Shown: piece after piece, positions 9,202-18,273 of the stretch
Numbering within the stretch: position 1 is the stretch's first letter
Layout: the number at the start of each line of letters is the position of its first letter
Source: Salinimicrobium flavum
GTDB lineage: Bacteria > Bacteroidota > Bacteroidia > Flavobacteriales > Flavobacteriaceae
Reading direction: 5' to 3'
DNA length: 64,000 bases
Assembly: GCF_042684505.1 (NCBI RefSeq)
Contig: NZ_JBHULT010000006.1
Coordinates: 955,096 to 1,019,095 of the forward strand
The notes under the pieces: generated by a model
What the model was told of the DNA's origin: nothing
Databases searched by the model: none
What the model saw: only the letters and a program-made list of their open reading frames with translations
Made by a program: the position numbers and the translations under genes

Positions 9202-10833
9202 ATGAAAAACTATATAAAATATATCGGGATACTTGCCCTTGGAATGGTGGCCTGTGAGCCCGATTTCGAAAATCCGGTAGATGCTAATGACGCATATACC
9301 AGTGGGGATGCCGATTTTTCTAATTTTGTGGCAATAGGAAATTCCATTACTTCGGGATATGCAGATAATGCTTTGTACATAACTGCCCAGGAAGCTTCTT
9401 ATCCTAACATTCTTGCCAATCAATTTGCAAAAGCCGGTGGAGGCGACTTCACTCAGCCATTAATGGCTGATAATTACGGTGGACTTTTGCTGAATGGAAA
9501 TCAAATCGAAGGTTTTGATACGAGATTAGTTTTGGCTTTTGACGCTGAAGGGAATGCAATGCCCAAAAATTTAGATGCTACGCCTACTACCGAAGTAACC
9601 AATGTCCTTACAGGGCCCTTCAACAATATGGGGGTGCCAGGAATGAAAAGTTTTCACCTGTTTGCAGAAGGTTATGGAAATGCAGCGGGAGTGGAAGCCG
9701 GCCAGGCAAATCCTTATTTTGCCCGTTTTGCCTCCTCTCCCAATGCAACTATTCTTGAGGATGCAATAGCTCAAAATCCAACCTTCTTTAGTCTATGGAT
9801 AGGCAAGAACGATATTTTAAGCTTTGCTACTTCAGGTGGGGCAGGAGTAGTCCAGACCGCCACCGAAAGCCCGGCTAATTACGGGAGTAATGATATTACG
9901 AATCCAATGGTTTTTGCCGGGGTATATTCCCAAGTGGTAGACGATTTGATAGCAGCTGGTGCCGAAGAAGGAGTGGTGAATGCCGTTCCTGATGTTACCG
10001 TAGCACCTTTCTTTACCAGGGTGCCTTATGCGCCGCTTAGCCCTGCAGATCCTGATTTTGGACCTATGATCCCTGCGTTGAATGAAAGTTTTGCCGGTCT
10101 TAACCAGATCATCTCCGCAGTAAGAGGAACGCAGGAATTTGATGCTGAAGGCAACAAGATCGCTGAAACCGAATATACCATAGAATTTAACCCGGCAGGT
10201 GCGAGTCCTTTAGTGATAATAGATGAAGCCCTTACAGATATTTCTATGCAAATTAAGGGAGCATTGATGCAGGCCGGTTATCCTGAGGCCCTGGCAGAAC
10301 AGTATGGAGTACAATTCGGGCAGGCAAGACAAGCCACAGCTGACGACAGAGTACTGTTGACCAGTGCAGGTGCAATTGCAGAGGTGAATATGGCAGCTGT
10401 ACAGGCGTGGATGCTGGCAGGACTGCCACAGGAACAGGCAGGTCAACTGGCTGTAACAGGCATCACTTTCCCAATGAAAGATGAGCTGGTACTCACAGAA
10501 GATGAAGTTAACATGCTTAATACTGCACGTATGGCCTTTAACACTTCAATACAGGGAATCGCCCAGCAAAAAGGTTTGGCCTATGTGGATGTCAATGAGA
10601 TTATCCAGCAAATGGCTACCGGTGGGATCCCATATGACGGGGGACTTGTAACCGCAGAATTTGTCACCGGAGGAGCTTTTTCTTTAGATGGTATTCATCT
10701 CACCCCAAGAGGTTCAGCCATACTTGCAAATAGAATGATAGACGCTATCAATGCAAAATATGGCGCTACCGTTCCGAAAGTTAATGTGGGTAACTACGGA
10801 ACTATTACTGTAAGCAATGATGTAGCTCAATAG
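9202..10833 (+). CDS. GDSL/SGNH-family lipoprotein hydrolase
   Basis: A 543-residue lipoprotein: the signal peptide ends in a lipobox GMVAC with the lipidated Cys at residue 18. Block I is a variant of GDSL reading AIGNSITSGYAD, with the nucleophile Ser48; the block with the oxyanion Asn is seen as IGKNDI, and the C-terminal block V as LDGIHLTPRG with the catalytic Asp and His. The enzyme should be an esterase or lipase anchored in the envelope. About 200 residues between the blocks (rich in Ala, Gln, Glu) are an insertion relative to small GDSL enzymes. It follows the FadL-like gene by 17 bp and ends at a strong terminator. Confidence 0.88.
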   Translation: MKNYIKYIGILALGMVACEPDFENPVDANDAYTSGDADFSNFVAIGNSITSGYADNALYITAQEASYPNILANQFAKAGGGDFTQPLMADNYGGLLLNGNQIEGFDTRLVLAFDAEGNAMPKNLDATPTTEVTNVLTGPFNNMGVPGMKSFHLFAEGYGNAAGVEAGQANPYFARFASSPNATILEDAIAQNPTFFSLWIGKNDILSFATSGGAGVVQTATESPANYGSNDITNPMVFAGVYSQVVDDLIAAGAEEGVVNAVPDVTVAPFFTRVPYAPLSPADPDFGPMIPALNESFAGLNQIISAVRGTQEFDAEGNKIAETEYTIEFNPAGASPLVIIDEALTDISMQIKGALMQAGYPEALAEQYGVQFGQARQATADDRVLLTSAGAIAEVNMAAVQAWMLAGLPQEQAGQLAVTGITFPMKDELVLTEDEVNMLNTARMAFNTSIQGIAQQKGLAYVDVNEIIQQMATGGIPYDGGLVTAEFVTGGAFSLDGIHLTPRGSAILANRMIDAINAKYGATVPKVNVGNYGTITVSNDVAQ

Positions 10834-10853
10834 TATATGTTCTTTAAATATTT

Positions 10854-10884
10854 AAAACGCCGGATAACCTCCGGCGTTTTTCTT
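10854..10884 (+). terminator. Rho-independent terminator after the GDSL gene
   Basis: A 10-bp perfect stem (10854-10863 with 10871-10880) with a 7-base loop is followed by a T-rich run. It closes the OmpP1-GDSL transcript. Confidence 0.85.
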
Positions 10885-10919
10885 TTGGAAAAATCGTATA
10901 TTGGTTTTAAAACCAACCT

Positions 10920-11261
10920 ATGACTTTTATATTGCGAATTCTGTTAACGGCCGTAGTGGTCGTTTTTCTTGCCAAATTCCTACCGGGGGTGACCGTTGCA
11001 GGTTACCTTACTGCTATAATTGTGGCCCTGGTGTTGGCGCTTCTCAATTTTATTGTAAAACCGGTATTGATCTTACTTACCCTGCCGGTCACCATTCTTA
11101 CCCTTGGCTTGTTCCTTATTGTGATCAATGCCATTATCATTCTGCTGGTTGATGCCTTTGTAAGTGGTTTTGATGTGTCGGGATTCTGGATCGCGTTGCT
11201 CTTTAGCGTCCTTTTATCTATTTTTCAATCCTTGTTCTACTCCATTGCCGAAAAGAAATAA
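10920..11261 (+). CDS. YvlD/DUF360-type small membrane protein (annotated phage holin family)
   Basis: A 113-residue, very hydrophobic protein with four predicted membrane segments and the motif ALLNFIVKPVLILLTLPVTILTLG in its middle, which is typical of the YvlD/DUF360 family; only part of that stretch is quoted as the key signature (NFIVKPVLILLTLP). Many databases call these phage holin family IV, but they are normal chromosomal genes in Bacteroidota. There is no endolysin or other phage gene nearby, so I do not read it as a lysis protein. Its function is not known; homologues in Bacillus belong to cell-envelope stress operons. Confidence 0.75.
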   Translation: MTFILRILLTAVVVVFLAKFLPGVTVAGYLTAIIVALVLALLNFIVKPVLILLTLPVTILTLGLFLIVINAIIILLVDAFVSGFDVSGFWIALLFSVLLSIFQSLFYSIAEKK

Positions 11262-11289
11262 AGCCTTCTGAATTTCAGGTTTTTGAAAC

Positions 11290-11320
11290 TTTGCTTGCTC
11301 TTAAAAAAGTTGTACTTTTG
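11290..11320 (+). promoter_or_regulatory. Strong Bacteroidota-type promoter of tig
   Basis: TTTG at 11290-11293 and TACTTTTG at 11313-11320 are exactly 19 bp apart, the consensus for the Bacteroidota primary sigma factor. The transcript would start near 11326, about 20 bases before the tig ATG. Confidence 0.75.
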
Positions 11321-11346
11321 CAAACCAATTTTTATAAGAGTTTATA

Positions 11347-12669
11347 ATGAATATAACGAGAGAGAATATCGATGAGCTGAATGCGGTAGTGAAGGTAGAT
11401 ATTACCAAAGAAGACTACAGTGGCAAAGTTGAAAAGGTCTTAAAGGATTACCGTAAGAATGCCAATATTCCCGGTTTCAGGAAAGGGCATGTGCCTATGG
11501 GAATGGTGAAGAAACAGTATGGGAAGGCAGTATTGGTTGATGAAGTGAACAAATTACTTCAGGACGCCCTCAACAAATATCTTACCGAAGAGAAACTTGA
11601 TGTTCTTGGAAATCCGTTGCCTAAAGAGCAGGAGAATTTTGACTGGGACAACGACACCTATACTTTTGAATTTGAATTGGGGCTTTCTCCGCAGTTCGAA
11701 GTAAGTCTGGAGAATAAGGAACCTATCACCCATTATAAGATCGTAGCCGGTGAGGAGATGGTTGAGAACCAGGTGAAAACCCTTCAGAAGCAGTATGGGA
11801 AACTTATCTCTAAAGAAGTAGCTGAGGAAGGTGACCAGGTAACGGGTACCTTTAAGAATGAAGAGGAGGGTATTGAAGCCAAAGCAACATTACCCATAGA
11901 AAAAATAAAAGGCAAGAAGAACAAAGATAAATTCATTGGGGCCAAAGCCGGTGATGTGATCACTGTAAAGACCAAAGGGCTTTTTGAAGATGATCACGAC
12001 CTTATGGAATTCCTTCAGGTAGAGCATGATAAGGCACACGATCTTGATGTGGAGGTGGAATTCACCGTTTCTGAGATCAACCAGCAGGAGTTGGCAGATC
12101 TTGACCAGGAACTGTTTGATAAGCTCTTCGGAAAAGGGGAAGTAACTTCGGTAACCGAACTTAAAGATAAGATCAAAGAAGATGCTGCCAAACAATTCGG
12201 GCAGCAGGGCGACCAGCAATTGCTTAACGATGTGACCGAAATGCTTATTGAAAACACCAGGTTCGACCTTCCGAAGGAATTCCTTCAGAAGTGGATACAG
12301 ACTGCAGGAGAAAAAGAGCTTTCAGAAGAAGAAGCCCGTGAGGAATATGAGAAAAGCGAAAAAGGACTTAGATTTCAGTTAATTGAAGGGAAGTTGATAG
12401 CTGATCATAAACTCGAAGTAAAATTCGAGGATCTTAAAGCTTTCGCCAAAGACCGTATCAGGGAACAAATGGCCCAGTTTGGACAGATGAACCCGGAGGA
12501 AAAAGAACTGGATGATATCGCTGCCCGTATCCTTTCACGCCAGGATGAGGTGAAACGCCTTTCTGAGCAGTTGATGAACCAGAAACTACTTGAGCTTTAC
12601 AAAGAGAAAGTAAACCTTGAGGAGAAAGAGGTAACATATGAAGAATTTGTTAAAGAAGTTTATCAATAG
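11347..12669 (+). CDS. tig: Trigger factor, ribosome-associated chaperone
   Basis: It binds nascent chains at the ribosome exit tunnel. The N-terminal domain contains the ribosome-docking signature GFRKGHVPMGMVKKQYG near residue 42. The middle segment, about residues 145-245, aligns with the FKBP-type prolyl isomerase domain but lacks its usual conserved aromatic core, as is common in Bacteroidota. The C-terminal region is a long, highly charged helical domain (residues 250-440) that forms the chaperone cradle. Length of 440 residues is close to the E. coli protein. It is followed by a terminator and then clpP-clpX, the widely conserved tig-clpP-clpX order. Confidence 0.95.
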   Translation: MNITRENIDELNAVVKVDITKEDYSGKVEKVLKDYRKNANIPGFRKGHVPMGMVKKQYGKAVLVDEVNKLLQDALNKYLTEEKLDVLGNPLPKEQENFDWDNDTYTFEFELGLSPQFEVSLENKEPITHYKIVAGEEMVENQVKTLQKQYGKLISKEVAEEGDQVTGTFKNEEEGIEAKATLPIEKIKGKKNKDKFIGAKAGDVITVKTKGLFEDDHDLMEFLQVEHDKAHDLDVEVEFTVSEINQQELADLDQELFDKLFGKGEVTSVTELKDKIKEDAAKQFGQQGDQQLLNDVTEMLIENTRFDLPKEFLQKWIQTAGEKELSEEEAREEYEKSEKGLRFQLIEGKLIADHKLEVKFEDLKAFAKDRIREQMAQFGQMNPEEKELDDIAARILSRQDEVKRLSEQLMNQKLLELYKEKVNLEEKEVTYEEFVKEVYQ

Positions 12670-12698
12670 AACTTTTATAAATTAATACTTATATCTTT

Positions 12699-12735
12699 AA
12701 GGCGTTAGACCAAATGCGGGATAACGCCTTTTTTG
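12699..12735 (+). terminator. Terminator between tig and clpP
   Basis: AAGGCGTTA (12699-12707) pairs with TAACGCCTT (12722-12730), with a 14-base loop and a T run to 12734. It probably separates tig from clpPX or lets only part of the transcripts through. Confidence 0.7.
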
Positions 12736-12806
12736 GCAACTAAAAAAGGGACGGTTTTAGGCCCGAAAAACCTTTTTAAACCGGTTAAACAGAAAATACA
12801 TTTTAA

Positions 12807-13481
12807 ATGGATTACGGAAAAGAATTTGAGAAATATGCTACCAAACATCACGGTATCAACAGTAACTATTACAACAAGATCGTTAGCAGCATGAACCCTA
12901 TGGGGATGACCCCGAATATCATTGAAGAAAGGCAGATGAACATTGCCATATTCGATGTTTTCTCCAGGCTGATGATGGACCGTATTATCTTCCTGGGTAC
13001 TGCTATCAATGACCAGGTAGCCAACATTATTCAGGCACAATTGTTGTTCCTTGAGAGTACAGATGCCTCCAAGGATATTCAGATATATATCAACTCTCCG
13101 GGAGGAGGGGTTTATGCAGGCCTCGGGATCTATGATACGATGCAGTTCATCAAACCCGACGTTGCAACGATCTGTACAGGAATGGCGGCTTCAATGGGAG
13201 CGGTTTTATTATGTGCCGGTGAAAAAGGAAAACGAAGCGGACTGCCGCATTCACGTGTGATGATCCACCAGCCGTTAGGTGGGGCACAGGGGCAGGCCAG
13301 TGATATTGAAATCACCGCCCGTGAGATCCTTACCCTTAAAAAGGAATTATATGAGATCATCGCAAAACACTCCGGCCAATCTTATGACAAGATTGAAAAT
13401 GACAGTGACCGGGACTATTGGATGAAGGCCGATAAGGCCCTTGAATATGGAATGATTGATGAAGTTTTATCAAGAACCTAA
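12807..13481 (+). CDS. clpP: ATP-dependent Clp protease proteolytic subunit
   Basis: This is the barrel-forming serine peptidase that degrades proteins fed by ClpX. The catalytic Ser129 lies in GMAASMGA, and His154 in SRVMIHQPLGGAQGQ; the substrate-binding INSPGG block is at residues 95-100. The 224-residue protein has an N-terminal stretch of about 30 residues (ATKHHGINSN onward) longer than the E. coli propeptide, as usual in flavobacteria. The clpX start is 64 bp downstream, so the two subunits are produced together. Confidence 0.97.
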   Translation: MDYGKEFEKYATKHHGINSNYYNKIVSSMNPMGMTPNIIEERQMNIAIFDVFSRLMMDRIIFLGTAINDQVANIIQAQLLFLESTDASKDIQIYINSPGGGVYAGLGIYDTMQFIKPDVATICTGMAASMGAVLLCAGEKGKRSGLPHSRVMIHQPLGGAQGQASDIEITAREILTLKKELYEIIAKHSGQSYDKIENDSDRDYWMKADKALEYGMIDEVLSRT

Positions 13482-13545
13482 AAGTTCTTTTTAGAAGAAT
13501 GTAGAGATAAAGTTTTCGTGCCGCGAAAACTGCAATAAAAAATTT

Positions 13546-14778
13546 ATGGCGAAAGAAGAATTAGAATGTTCCTTTTGTGGAAGGAAAAAACCGGAAACCA
13601 ATTTGCTCATCGCAGGCCTGGACGCACATATTTGTGACCGCTGTATTGAGCAGGCGCACGGTATTGTTATTGAAGAATCAAAACAGGAGGGGAGCAGTGA
13701 GCTATCTTCAGAACTTAAATTAAGAAAGCCACAGGCTATAAAGTCTTTTCTTGACCAGTATGTAATAGGCCAGGAACACACTAAAAAAGTACTTTCTGTA
13801 GCGGTGTACAATCATTATAAAAGATTGCTGCAACCGGTGACAGATGATGATATTGAGATCCAGAAAAGTAACATAATCATGGTTGGGGAGACCGGTACCG
13901 GTAAGACCCTTATGGCCAAGACCATTGCCAAAATGCTCAATGTACCGCTTGCCATCGTTGATGCCACCGTATTGACCGAGGCAGGATACGTGGGGGAGGA
14001 TGTGGAAAGTATCCTTACCAGATTACTACAGGCTGCAGATTATAACCTTGAAAAAGCACAACACGGTATCGTCTTCATAGATGAGATCGATAAGATTGCC
14101 CGTAAAAGCGACAACCCTTCAATCACACGTGATGTATCTGGCGAAGGGGTACAACAGGCTTTACTGAAACTTTTGGAAGGGACCACGGTGAATGTACCGC
14201 CCAAAGGAGGTAGAAAACACCCTGATCAAAAATTCATCGAGGTAGATACAGAGAACATCCTGTTTGTAACCGGTGGTGCCTTTGACGGGATTGAACGCAA
14301 CATCAGCAAAAGGCTTAATATGCAGGCTGTTGGCTTTAGTGCCTCCAAGACCGATGATGCCATTGAACGTGAGAACCTTCTTAAGTATATAATCCCTAAA
14401 GACCTGAAGGATTTTGGACTTATTCCTGAGATCATAGGGCGTTTGCCGGTGCTTACCCATATGAACCCACTCGATAAGAAAACCCTTCGTTCAATTTTGA
14501 CCGAACCTAAAAATGCCATTATCAAGCAGTATCAAAAACTGTTCGAGATGGATAATATTGAGTTTACCATTGAAGATGAGGCACTTGATTTTATTGTAGA
14601 TAAGGCGATAGAATATAAACTGGGGGCACGTGGGTTGCGTTCCCTTTGTGAAGCCATCCTTACAGATGCCATGTTTGAAATGCCTGAAGGCAAGAATAAC
14701 AAACTGGTTGTTGACAGGGAGTATGCTGAAGAGAAACTGGATAAATCCGGAATCAAACGGTTGAAAGCGGTTTCCTGA
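13546..14778 (+). CDS. clpX: ATP-dependent Clp protease ATP-binding subunit ClpX
   Basis: A AAA+ unfoldase that recognises substrates and threads them into ClpP. The N-terminal zinc-binding domain has its four cysteines at residues 8, 11, 30 and 33. The Walker A motif reads GETGTGKTL, the Walker B FIDEID, and the arginine-bearing sensor 2 LGARGLR lies near the end. The loop that docks on ClpP is NMQAVGFSA, so the usual Ile-Gly-Phe tripeptide is Val-Gly-Phe here; this is a conservative change. Length of 410 residues is normal. A terminator lies 22 bp downstream. Confidence 0.97.
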   Translation: MAKEELECSFCGRKKPETNLLIAGLDAHICDRCIEQAHGIVIEESKQEGSSELSSELKLRKPQAIKSFLDQYVIGQEHTKKVLSVAVYNHYKRLLQPVTDDDIEIQKSNIIMVGETGTGKTLMAKTIAKMLNVPLAIVDATVLTEAGYVGEDVESILTRLLQAADYNLEKAQHGIVFIDEIDKIARKSDNPSITRDVSGEGVQQALLKLLEGTTVNVPPKGGRKHPDQKFIEVDTENILFVTGGAFDGIERNISKRLNMQAVGFSASKTDDAIERENLLKYIIPKDLKDFGLIPEIIGRLPVLTHMNPLDKKTLRSILTEPKNAIIKQYQKLFEMDNIEFTIEDEALDFIVDKAIEYKLGARGLRSLCEAILTDAMFEMPEGKNNKLVVDREYAEEKLDKSGIKRLKAVS

Positions 14779-14799
14779 CAATCGATCTATAGAATTATA

Positions 14800-14828
14800 A
14801 AAAAGTCATCCCCCGGGATGACTTTTTT
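14800..14828 (+). terminator. Terminator after clpX
   Basis: AAAAGTCATCCC and GGGATGACTTTT form a long stem around 14801-14826 with a tiny C-rich loop and a run of six T. It ends the clpP-clpX transcript. Confidence 0.85.
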
Positions 14829-14910
14829 ATTTTTATTTGGGCAGCAGGCTTTTCTTTTCTCGTGACAAATTTCTAACTTAGTTAGATAAGCAACTGTAAA
14901 CCAATAACAA

Positions 14911-15351
14911 ATGGCGATTTTAAATCCTTATCTGACTTTTCCCGGCAACTGCGAGGAGGCTTTTAAATTCTACAGATCAGTATTGGGTGGGGAATTCGAA
15001 TATCTCGGAAGATTTTCTGAGATTCCCGAAAACCAAGGAATGATAATTCCTAAAGAGCACAAGAACAAGATCATGCACGTATCCTTGCCAGTAGGCCATG
15101 GCAACTCTCTGATGGGTAGTGATACGACGGGTGAAATGGGTCCGGCACTGGTGATAGGAAATAATTTTTCCGTTTCTCTCGGTCTTGACAGCAAAGAAGA
15201 GACAGATCGGATTTTTAATGGTCTTTCTAAAGGTGGAAATGTGATCATGCCTGTTGGTGATGTCTTTTGGGGAAGCTACTACGGGATGTTCACAGATAAA
15301 TTTGGTGTCAACTGGATGGTGAGTTATACCAAAGAGGAAAACAAAAATTAA
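14911..15351 (+). CDS. VOC-family protein (PhnB/glyoxalase-like)
   Basis: A 146-residue protein of the vicinal oxygen chelate fold. The N-terminus ILNPYLTFPGNCEEAFKFYRSVLGGE is the standard opening of the PhnB-like branch (key residues N-C-E-E-A, F-Y, L-G-G), and the second half has the matching WGSYYGMFTDKFGVNWM. These proteins include glyoxalases, bleomycin-type resistance proteins and enzymes of unknown activity; the substrate cannot be told. It is the first of three rightward genes (VOC, SRPBCC, DinB-like) with short gaps (24 and 33 bp), a set that looks like a small detoxification or stress operon. Confidence 0.85.
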   Translation: MAILNPYLTFPGNCEEAFKFYRSVLGGEFEYLGRFSEIPENQGMIIPKEHKNKIMHVSLPVGHGNSLMGSDTTGEMGPALVIGNNFSVSLGLDSKEETDRIFNGLSKGGNVIMPVGDVFWGSYYGMFTDKFGVNWMVSYTKEENKN

Positions 15352-15375
15352 AATCTTATAAATGAACATTTATTC

Positions 15376-15831
15376 ATGGAGAAACTTAAAATAAGTACCG
15401 CTATCCAGATTGCAAGGCCGGTGAACGATGTCTTTGAGGCAATTCTGGAGCCCGATAATATGTCTAATTATTTTATTGCTGAAAGTTCGGGAAGGATGGA
15501 AGAGGGGAAAACCCTGCAATGGAAATTCCCGGAATTTGATGAGTGGGTTGAAATAGAGGTAGTAGAGATCACTACAGATGAATATATTTCCTTTCAATGG
15601 GAAGGGTCAAAAGATAAAAAACTGTTGGTAGAAATCACCCTGCTACCCATGAACGGGAATTCCACCCTTGCGAGAGTGACCGAAGGGGAAATGGAACCGG
15701 ATGAAACCGGAATCAAGTGGCTGGCCCAGAATACTGAGGGATGGGCCAATTTCCTGGCCTGCCTAAAAGCATATTTAGAGCACGGGATAAATTTGCGCAA
15801 AGGTGCTTTTGAATTCCTGAAGGTTAATTAA
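15376..15831 (+). CDS. SRPBCC-family protein (AHSA1-like)
   Basis: A 151-residue protein of the START/Bet v1 fold, AHSA1 branch. The start STAIQIARPVNDVFEAILEP and the middle YISFQWEG fit the family, in which a deep hydrophobic pocket binds a ligand. No catalytic residue can be named and the ligand is unknown. It lies 24 bp after the VOC gene and 33 bp before the DinB-like gene, so the three are very likely expressed together. Confidence 0.82.
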   Translation: MEKLKISTAIQIARPVNDVFEAILEPDNMSNYFIAESSGRMEEGKTLQWKFPEFDEWVEIEVVEITTDEYISFQWEGSKDKKLLVEITLLPMNGNSTLARVTEGEMEPDETGIKWLAQNTEGWANFLACLKAYLEHGINLRKGAFEFLKVN

Positions 15832-15864
15832 TTCCTTCAACCTGCCCGAAATAATTTAAAGTGA

Positions 15865-16434
15865 ATGAAAATTCAATCTATCGTTTTGTTGGGGGAACTC
15901 AGAGAGCTGACCCTGAAAAATATTGTTGTTCCTGAAGAATTAAAAAATAAGTCTTCAGGAACACTTAATTACAGAACCGCTCCTGCTTCCTGGACAGCTC
16001 TCGAATGTATCGAACATCTTAACTTCTATGGAGACTATTACCTGTCCGAGATTGGGAAACAGACCGACACTTCCCCTTTTCCTGCAGAGGAGATCTTTAA
16101 GAGCGGCAGGTTAGGGAATTACTTCGCAAAGAGTATGCGTCCTGGTCAGGAATCAAGGAAGATGAAAACTTTGAAAAGTTCGAATCCGCTGGGAAAGGTC
16201 ATTGGTAAGGAGGTAATAGATCATTTTATAGAAGATCAGAATAAAATACTGGACCTTTTAAAAAAAGCAGAAAGGGTTAGCCTCACCCGTACAAAAACCG
16301 GGACCAGTATAGCTGGCTGGATCAAACTTCGGCTGGGTGATACCCTTAGAGTGGTGATCTATCACAATCAAAGACACCTGCTGCAGGCACAAAGGGCAGT
16401 GCAAAGTTTCAATACCTCAGCCGCACCGGTGTAA
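15865..16434 (+). CDS. DinB-like protein
   Basis: A 189-residue protein with the four-helix DinB/YfiT layout. The putative metal ligands are visible as ECIEHLN near residue 51 and HNQRHLLQA near residue 172. Such proteins are often thiol-dependent transferases or damage-inducible proteins of unclear activity. The final position in the VOC-SRPBCC-DinB trio and a shared terminator with groEL suggest a small independent transcription unit. Specific substrates cannot be inferred. Confidence 0.75.
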   Translation: MKIQSIVLLGELRELTLKNIVVPEELKNKSSGTLNYRTAPASWTALECIEHLNFYGDYYLSEIGKQTDTSPFPAEEIFKSGRLGNYFAKSMRPGQESRKMKTLKSSNPLGKVIGKEVIDHFIEDQNKILDLLKKAERVSLTRTKTGTSIAGWIKLRLGDTLRVVIYHNQRHLLQAQRAVQSFNTSAAPV

Positions 16435-16490
16435 AAATAAGATGCTTCAAAAAGATCTTTTTGTAAGACACTGTCTTTTGAAGGTATCGC

Positions 16491-16526
16491 AAAAAAAACC
16501 CGCTTCAGCAAAGAAGCGGGTTTTAT
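16491..16526. terminator. Bidirectional terminator between the DinB-like gene and groEL
   Basis: A 12-bp perfect stem (16495-16506 with 16513-16524) around a 6-base loop has eight A on its left and TTTTAT on its right, so it can stop the leftward groEL transcript strongly and the rightward transcript weakly. Confidence 0.85.
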
Positions 16527-16530
16527 ATTC

Positions 16531-16580
16531 TAACTTAAGATTTGAGTATAAAAATCTCAATACTCATATCTCAATTCTAT
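16531..16580. repeat. Short-word intergenic repeat next to the groEL terminator
   Basis: Degenerate, AT-rich words of about 7-9 bases recur here (AAGATTT at 16537-16543, ATCTCAA, CTCATATCT at 16563-16571). The same words AAGATTT and CTCATATCT occur at 53635-53641 and 53654-53662, again between a strong terminator and a leftward stop codon. I read it as a copy of a dispersed intergenic repeat. Confidence 0.5.
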
Positions 16581-16581
16581 T

Positions 16582-18219
16582 TTACATCATTCCGGGCATA
16601 CCTCCGCCCATTCCCTGTGGCATTCCGCCACCGGGGTTGTCTTCTTTGATGTCTACCAGTGAACACTCGGTAGTTAAGATCATTCCGGCAACTGAAGCAG
16701 CGTTCTCAAGCGCTACTCTGGTTACTTTCTTAGGATCGATGATACCTGCGGTCATCATGTCAACGTAAGTATCAGTTTTAGCATCATATCCGAAGTTGCC
16801 CTTTCCTTCAAGTACTTTATTGATCACTACAGAACCTTCACCACCTGCATTTTCAACGATAGTTCTAAGTGGGGCTTCAATAGCACGACTTACGATCTGG
16901 ATACCGGTAGCCTCATCTGCATTCGCAGCTTCAAGGTTAGCAAGCACGGCTTTAGCGCGTACCAGGGCAACACCACCACCGGCAACGATTCCTTCCTCAA
17001 CAGCCGCACGGGTTGCGTGAAGGGCATCATCAACACGATCTTTCTTTTCTTTCATTTCAACTTCTGAAGCTGCACCTACATAAAGTACCGCAACACCTCC
17101 GGCTAATTTAGCCAAACGCTCCTGAAGTTTTTCCTTGTCATAATCTGAAGTAGTAGTCTCTATCTGGGCTTTGATCTGGTTTACCCGGGCTTTGATAGCC
17201 TCGTTCTCACCGGCACCGTTTACAACAGTAGTATTGTCTTTATCAATCGCAACTTTTTCGGCAGTACCTAATTGATCGATAGTTGCATTCTCAAGAGTAT
17301 ACCCTCTTTCTTCAGAAATAACGGTTCCTCCTGTCAATACGGCAATATCCTCAAGCATCGCCTTTCTTCTGTCTCCAAATCCTGGTGCTTTTACCGCAGC
17401 GATCTTTAAAGAACCTCTCAGTTTGTTCACCACAAGAGTTGCAAGGGCTTCCCCGTCAACATCTTCAGCAATGATCAAAAGTGGCTTTCCGCTTTGAGCA
17501 ACAGGCTCAAGTACAGGAAGCAAATCTTTCATTGAAGAGATTTTCTTGTCGTAGATAAGGATGTATGGATCTTCAAGATCTGCAGTCATTTTCTCGCTGT
17601 TGGTAACGAAGTAAGGAGAAAGGTATCCGCGGTCAAACTGCATTCCTTCTACCACATCAACATGGGTATCTGTTCCTTTAGCTTCTTCAACAGTGATCAC
17701 CCCTTCTTTTCCAACTTTTCCAAAGGCCTGGGCGATCAGCTCTCCAATTTTATCGTCGTTATTGGCAGAGATAGAAGCTACCTGCTTGATCTTTTCTGAA
17801 GAGTCCCCTACCTGCTGAGTTTGCTCCTTAAGGTTGGCGGTCAAAGCTTCAACTGCTTTGTCAATTCCTCGTTTAAGGTCCATCGGGTTTGCACCCGCTG
17901 CAACGTTCTTAAGACCTTCTTTAACAATGGCCTGTGCAAGAACCGTAGCGGTGGTTGTACCGTCACCTGCAATATCATTGGTCTTGGAAGCAACTTCCTT
18001 CACCATTTGAGCACCCATGTTCTCAAGAGCATCTTCTAATTCGATCTCTTTTGCAACAGTTACACCATCCTTTGTCACTACAGGAGCTCCAAAAGATTTG
18101 CTGATGATCACATTTCGGCCTTTTGGCCCCAGTGTAACTTTTACTGCATTTGCTAATGCGTCAACTCCGCGCTTGATCCCGTCGCGGGCTTCAATGTCAT
18201 ATTTTATGTCTTTAGCCAT
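16582..18219 (-). CDS. groEL: Chaperonin GroEL (60 kDa)
   Basis: This is the double-ring chaperonin that folds cytoplasmic proteins with GroES. The 545-residue protein starts MAKDIKYDIEARDGIKRGVDA, contains the nucleotide-binding DGTTTATVLAQA, the GGVALVRA block, and the glycine-methionine rich tail GGGMPQGMGGGMPGMM. Length is standard. It lies 94 bp after groES, a rather long gap for this operon that contains a terminator-like hairpin. It is the only groEL in the window. Confidence 0.98.
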   Translation of the reverse strand: MAKDIKYDIEARDGIKRGVDALANAVKVTLGPKGRNVIISKSFGAPVVTKDGVTVAKEIELEDALENMGAQMVKEVASKTNDIAGDGTTTATVLAQAIVKEGLKNVAAGANPMDLKRGIDKAVEALTANLKEQTQQVGDSSEKIKQVASISANNDDKIGELIAQAFGKVGKEGVITVEEAKGTDTHVDVVEGMQFDRGYLSPYFVTNSEKMTADLEDPYILIYDKKISSMKDLLPVLEPVAQSGKPLLIIAEDVDGEALATLVVNKLRGSLKIAAVKAPGFGDRRKAMLEDIAVLTGGTVISEERGYTLENATIDQLGTAEKVAIDKDNTTVVNGAGENEAIKARVNQIKAQIETTTSDYDKEKLQERLAKLAGGVAVLYVGAASEVEMKEKKDRVDDALHATRAAVEEGIVAGGGVALVRAKAVLANLEAANADEATGIQIVSRAIEAPLRTIVENAGGEGSVVINKVLEGKGNFGYDAKTDTYVDMMTAGIIDPKKVTRVALENAASVAGMILTTECSLVDIKEDNPGGGMPQGMGGGMPGMM

Positions 18220-18273
18220 TTTTAGTATTTTTTCTCCCCTAAGGGAATTAGTTAGTTGTTAAAAAATTCTGGT

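Noticed and set aside
10920..11261. Phage holin, suggesting a prophage
   Set aside because: The protein fits the YvlD/DUF360 family of chromosomal membrane proteins, and no other phage gene is near.
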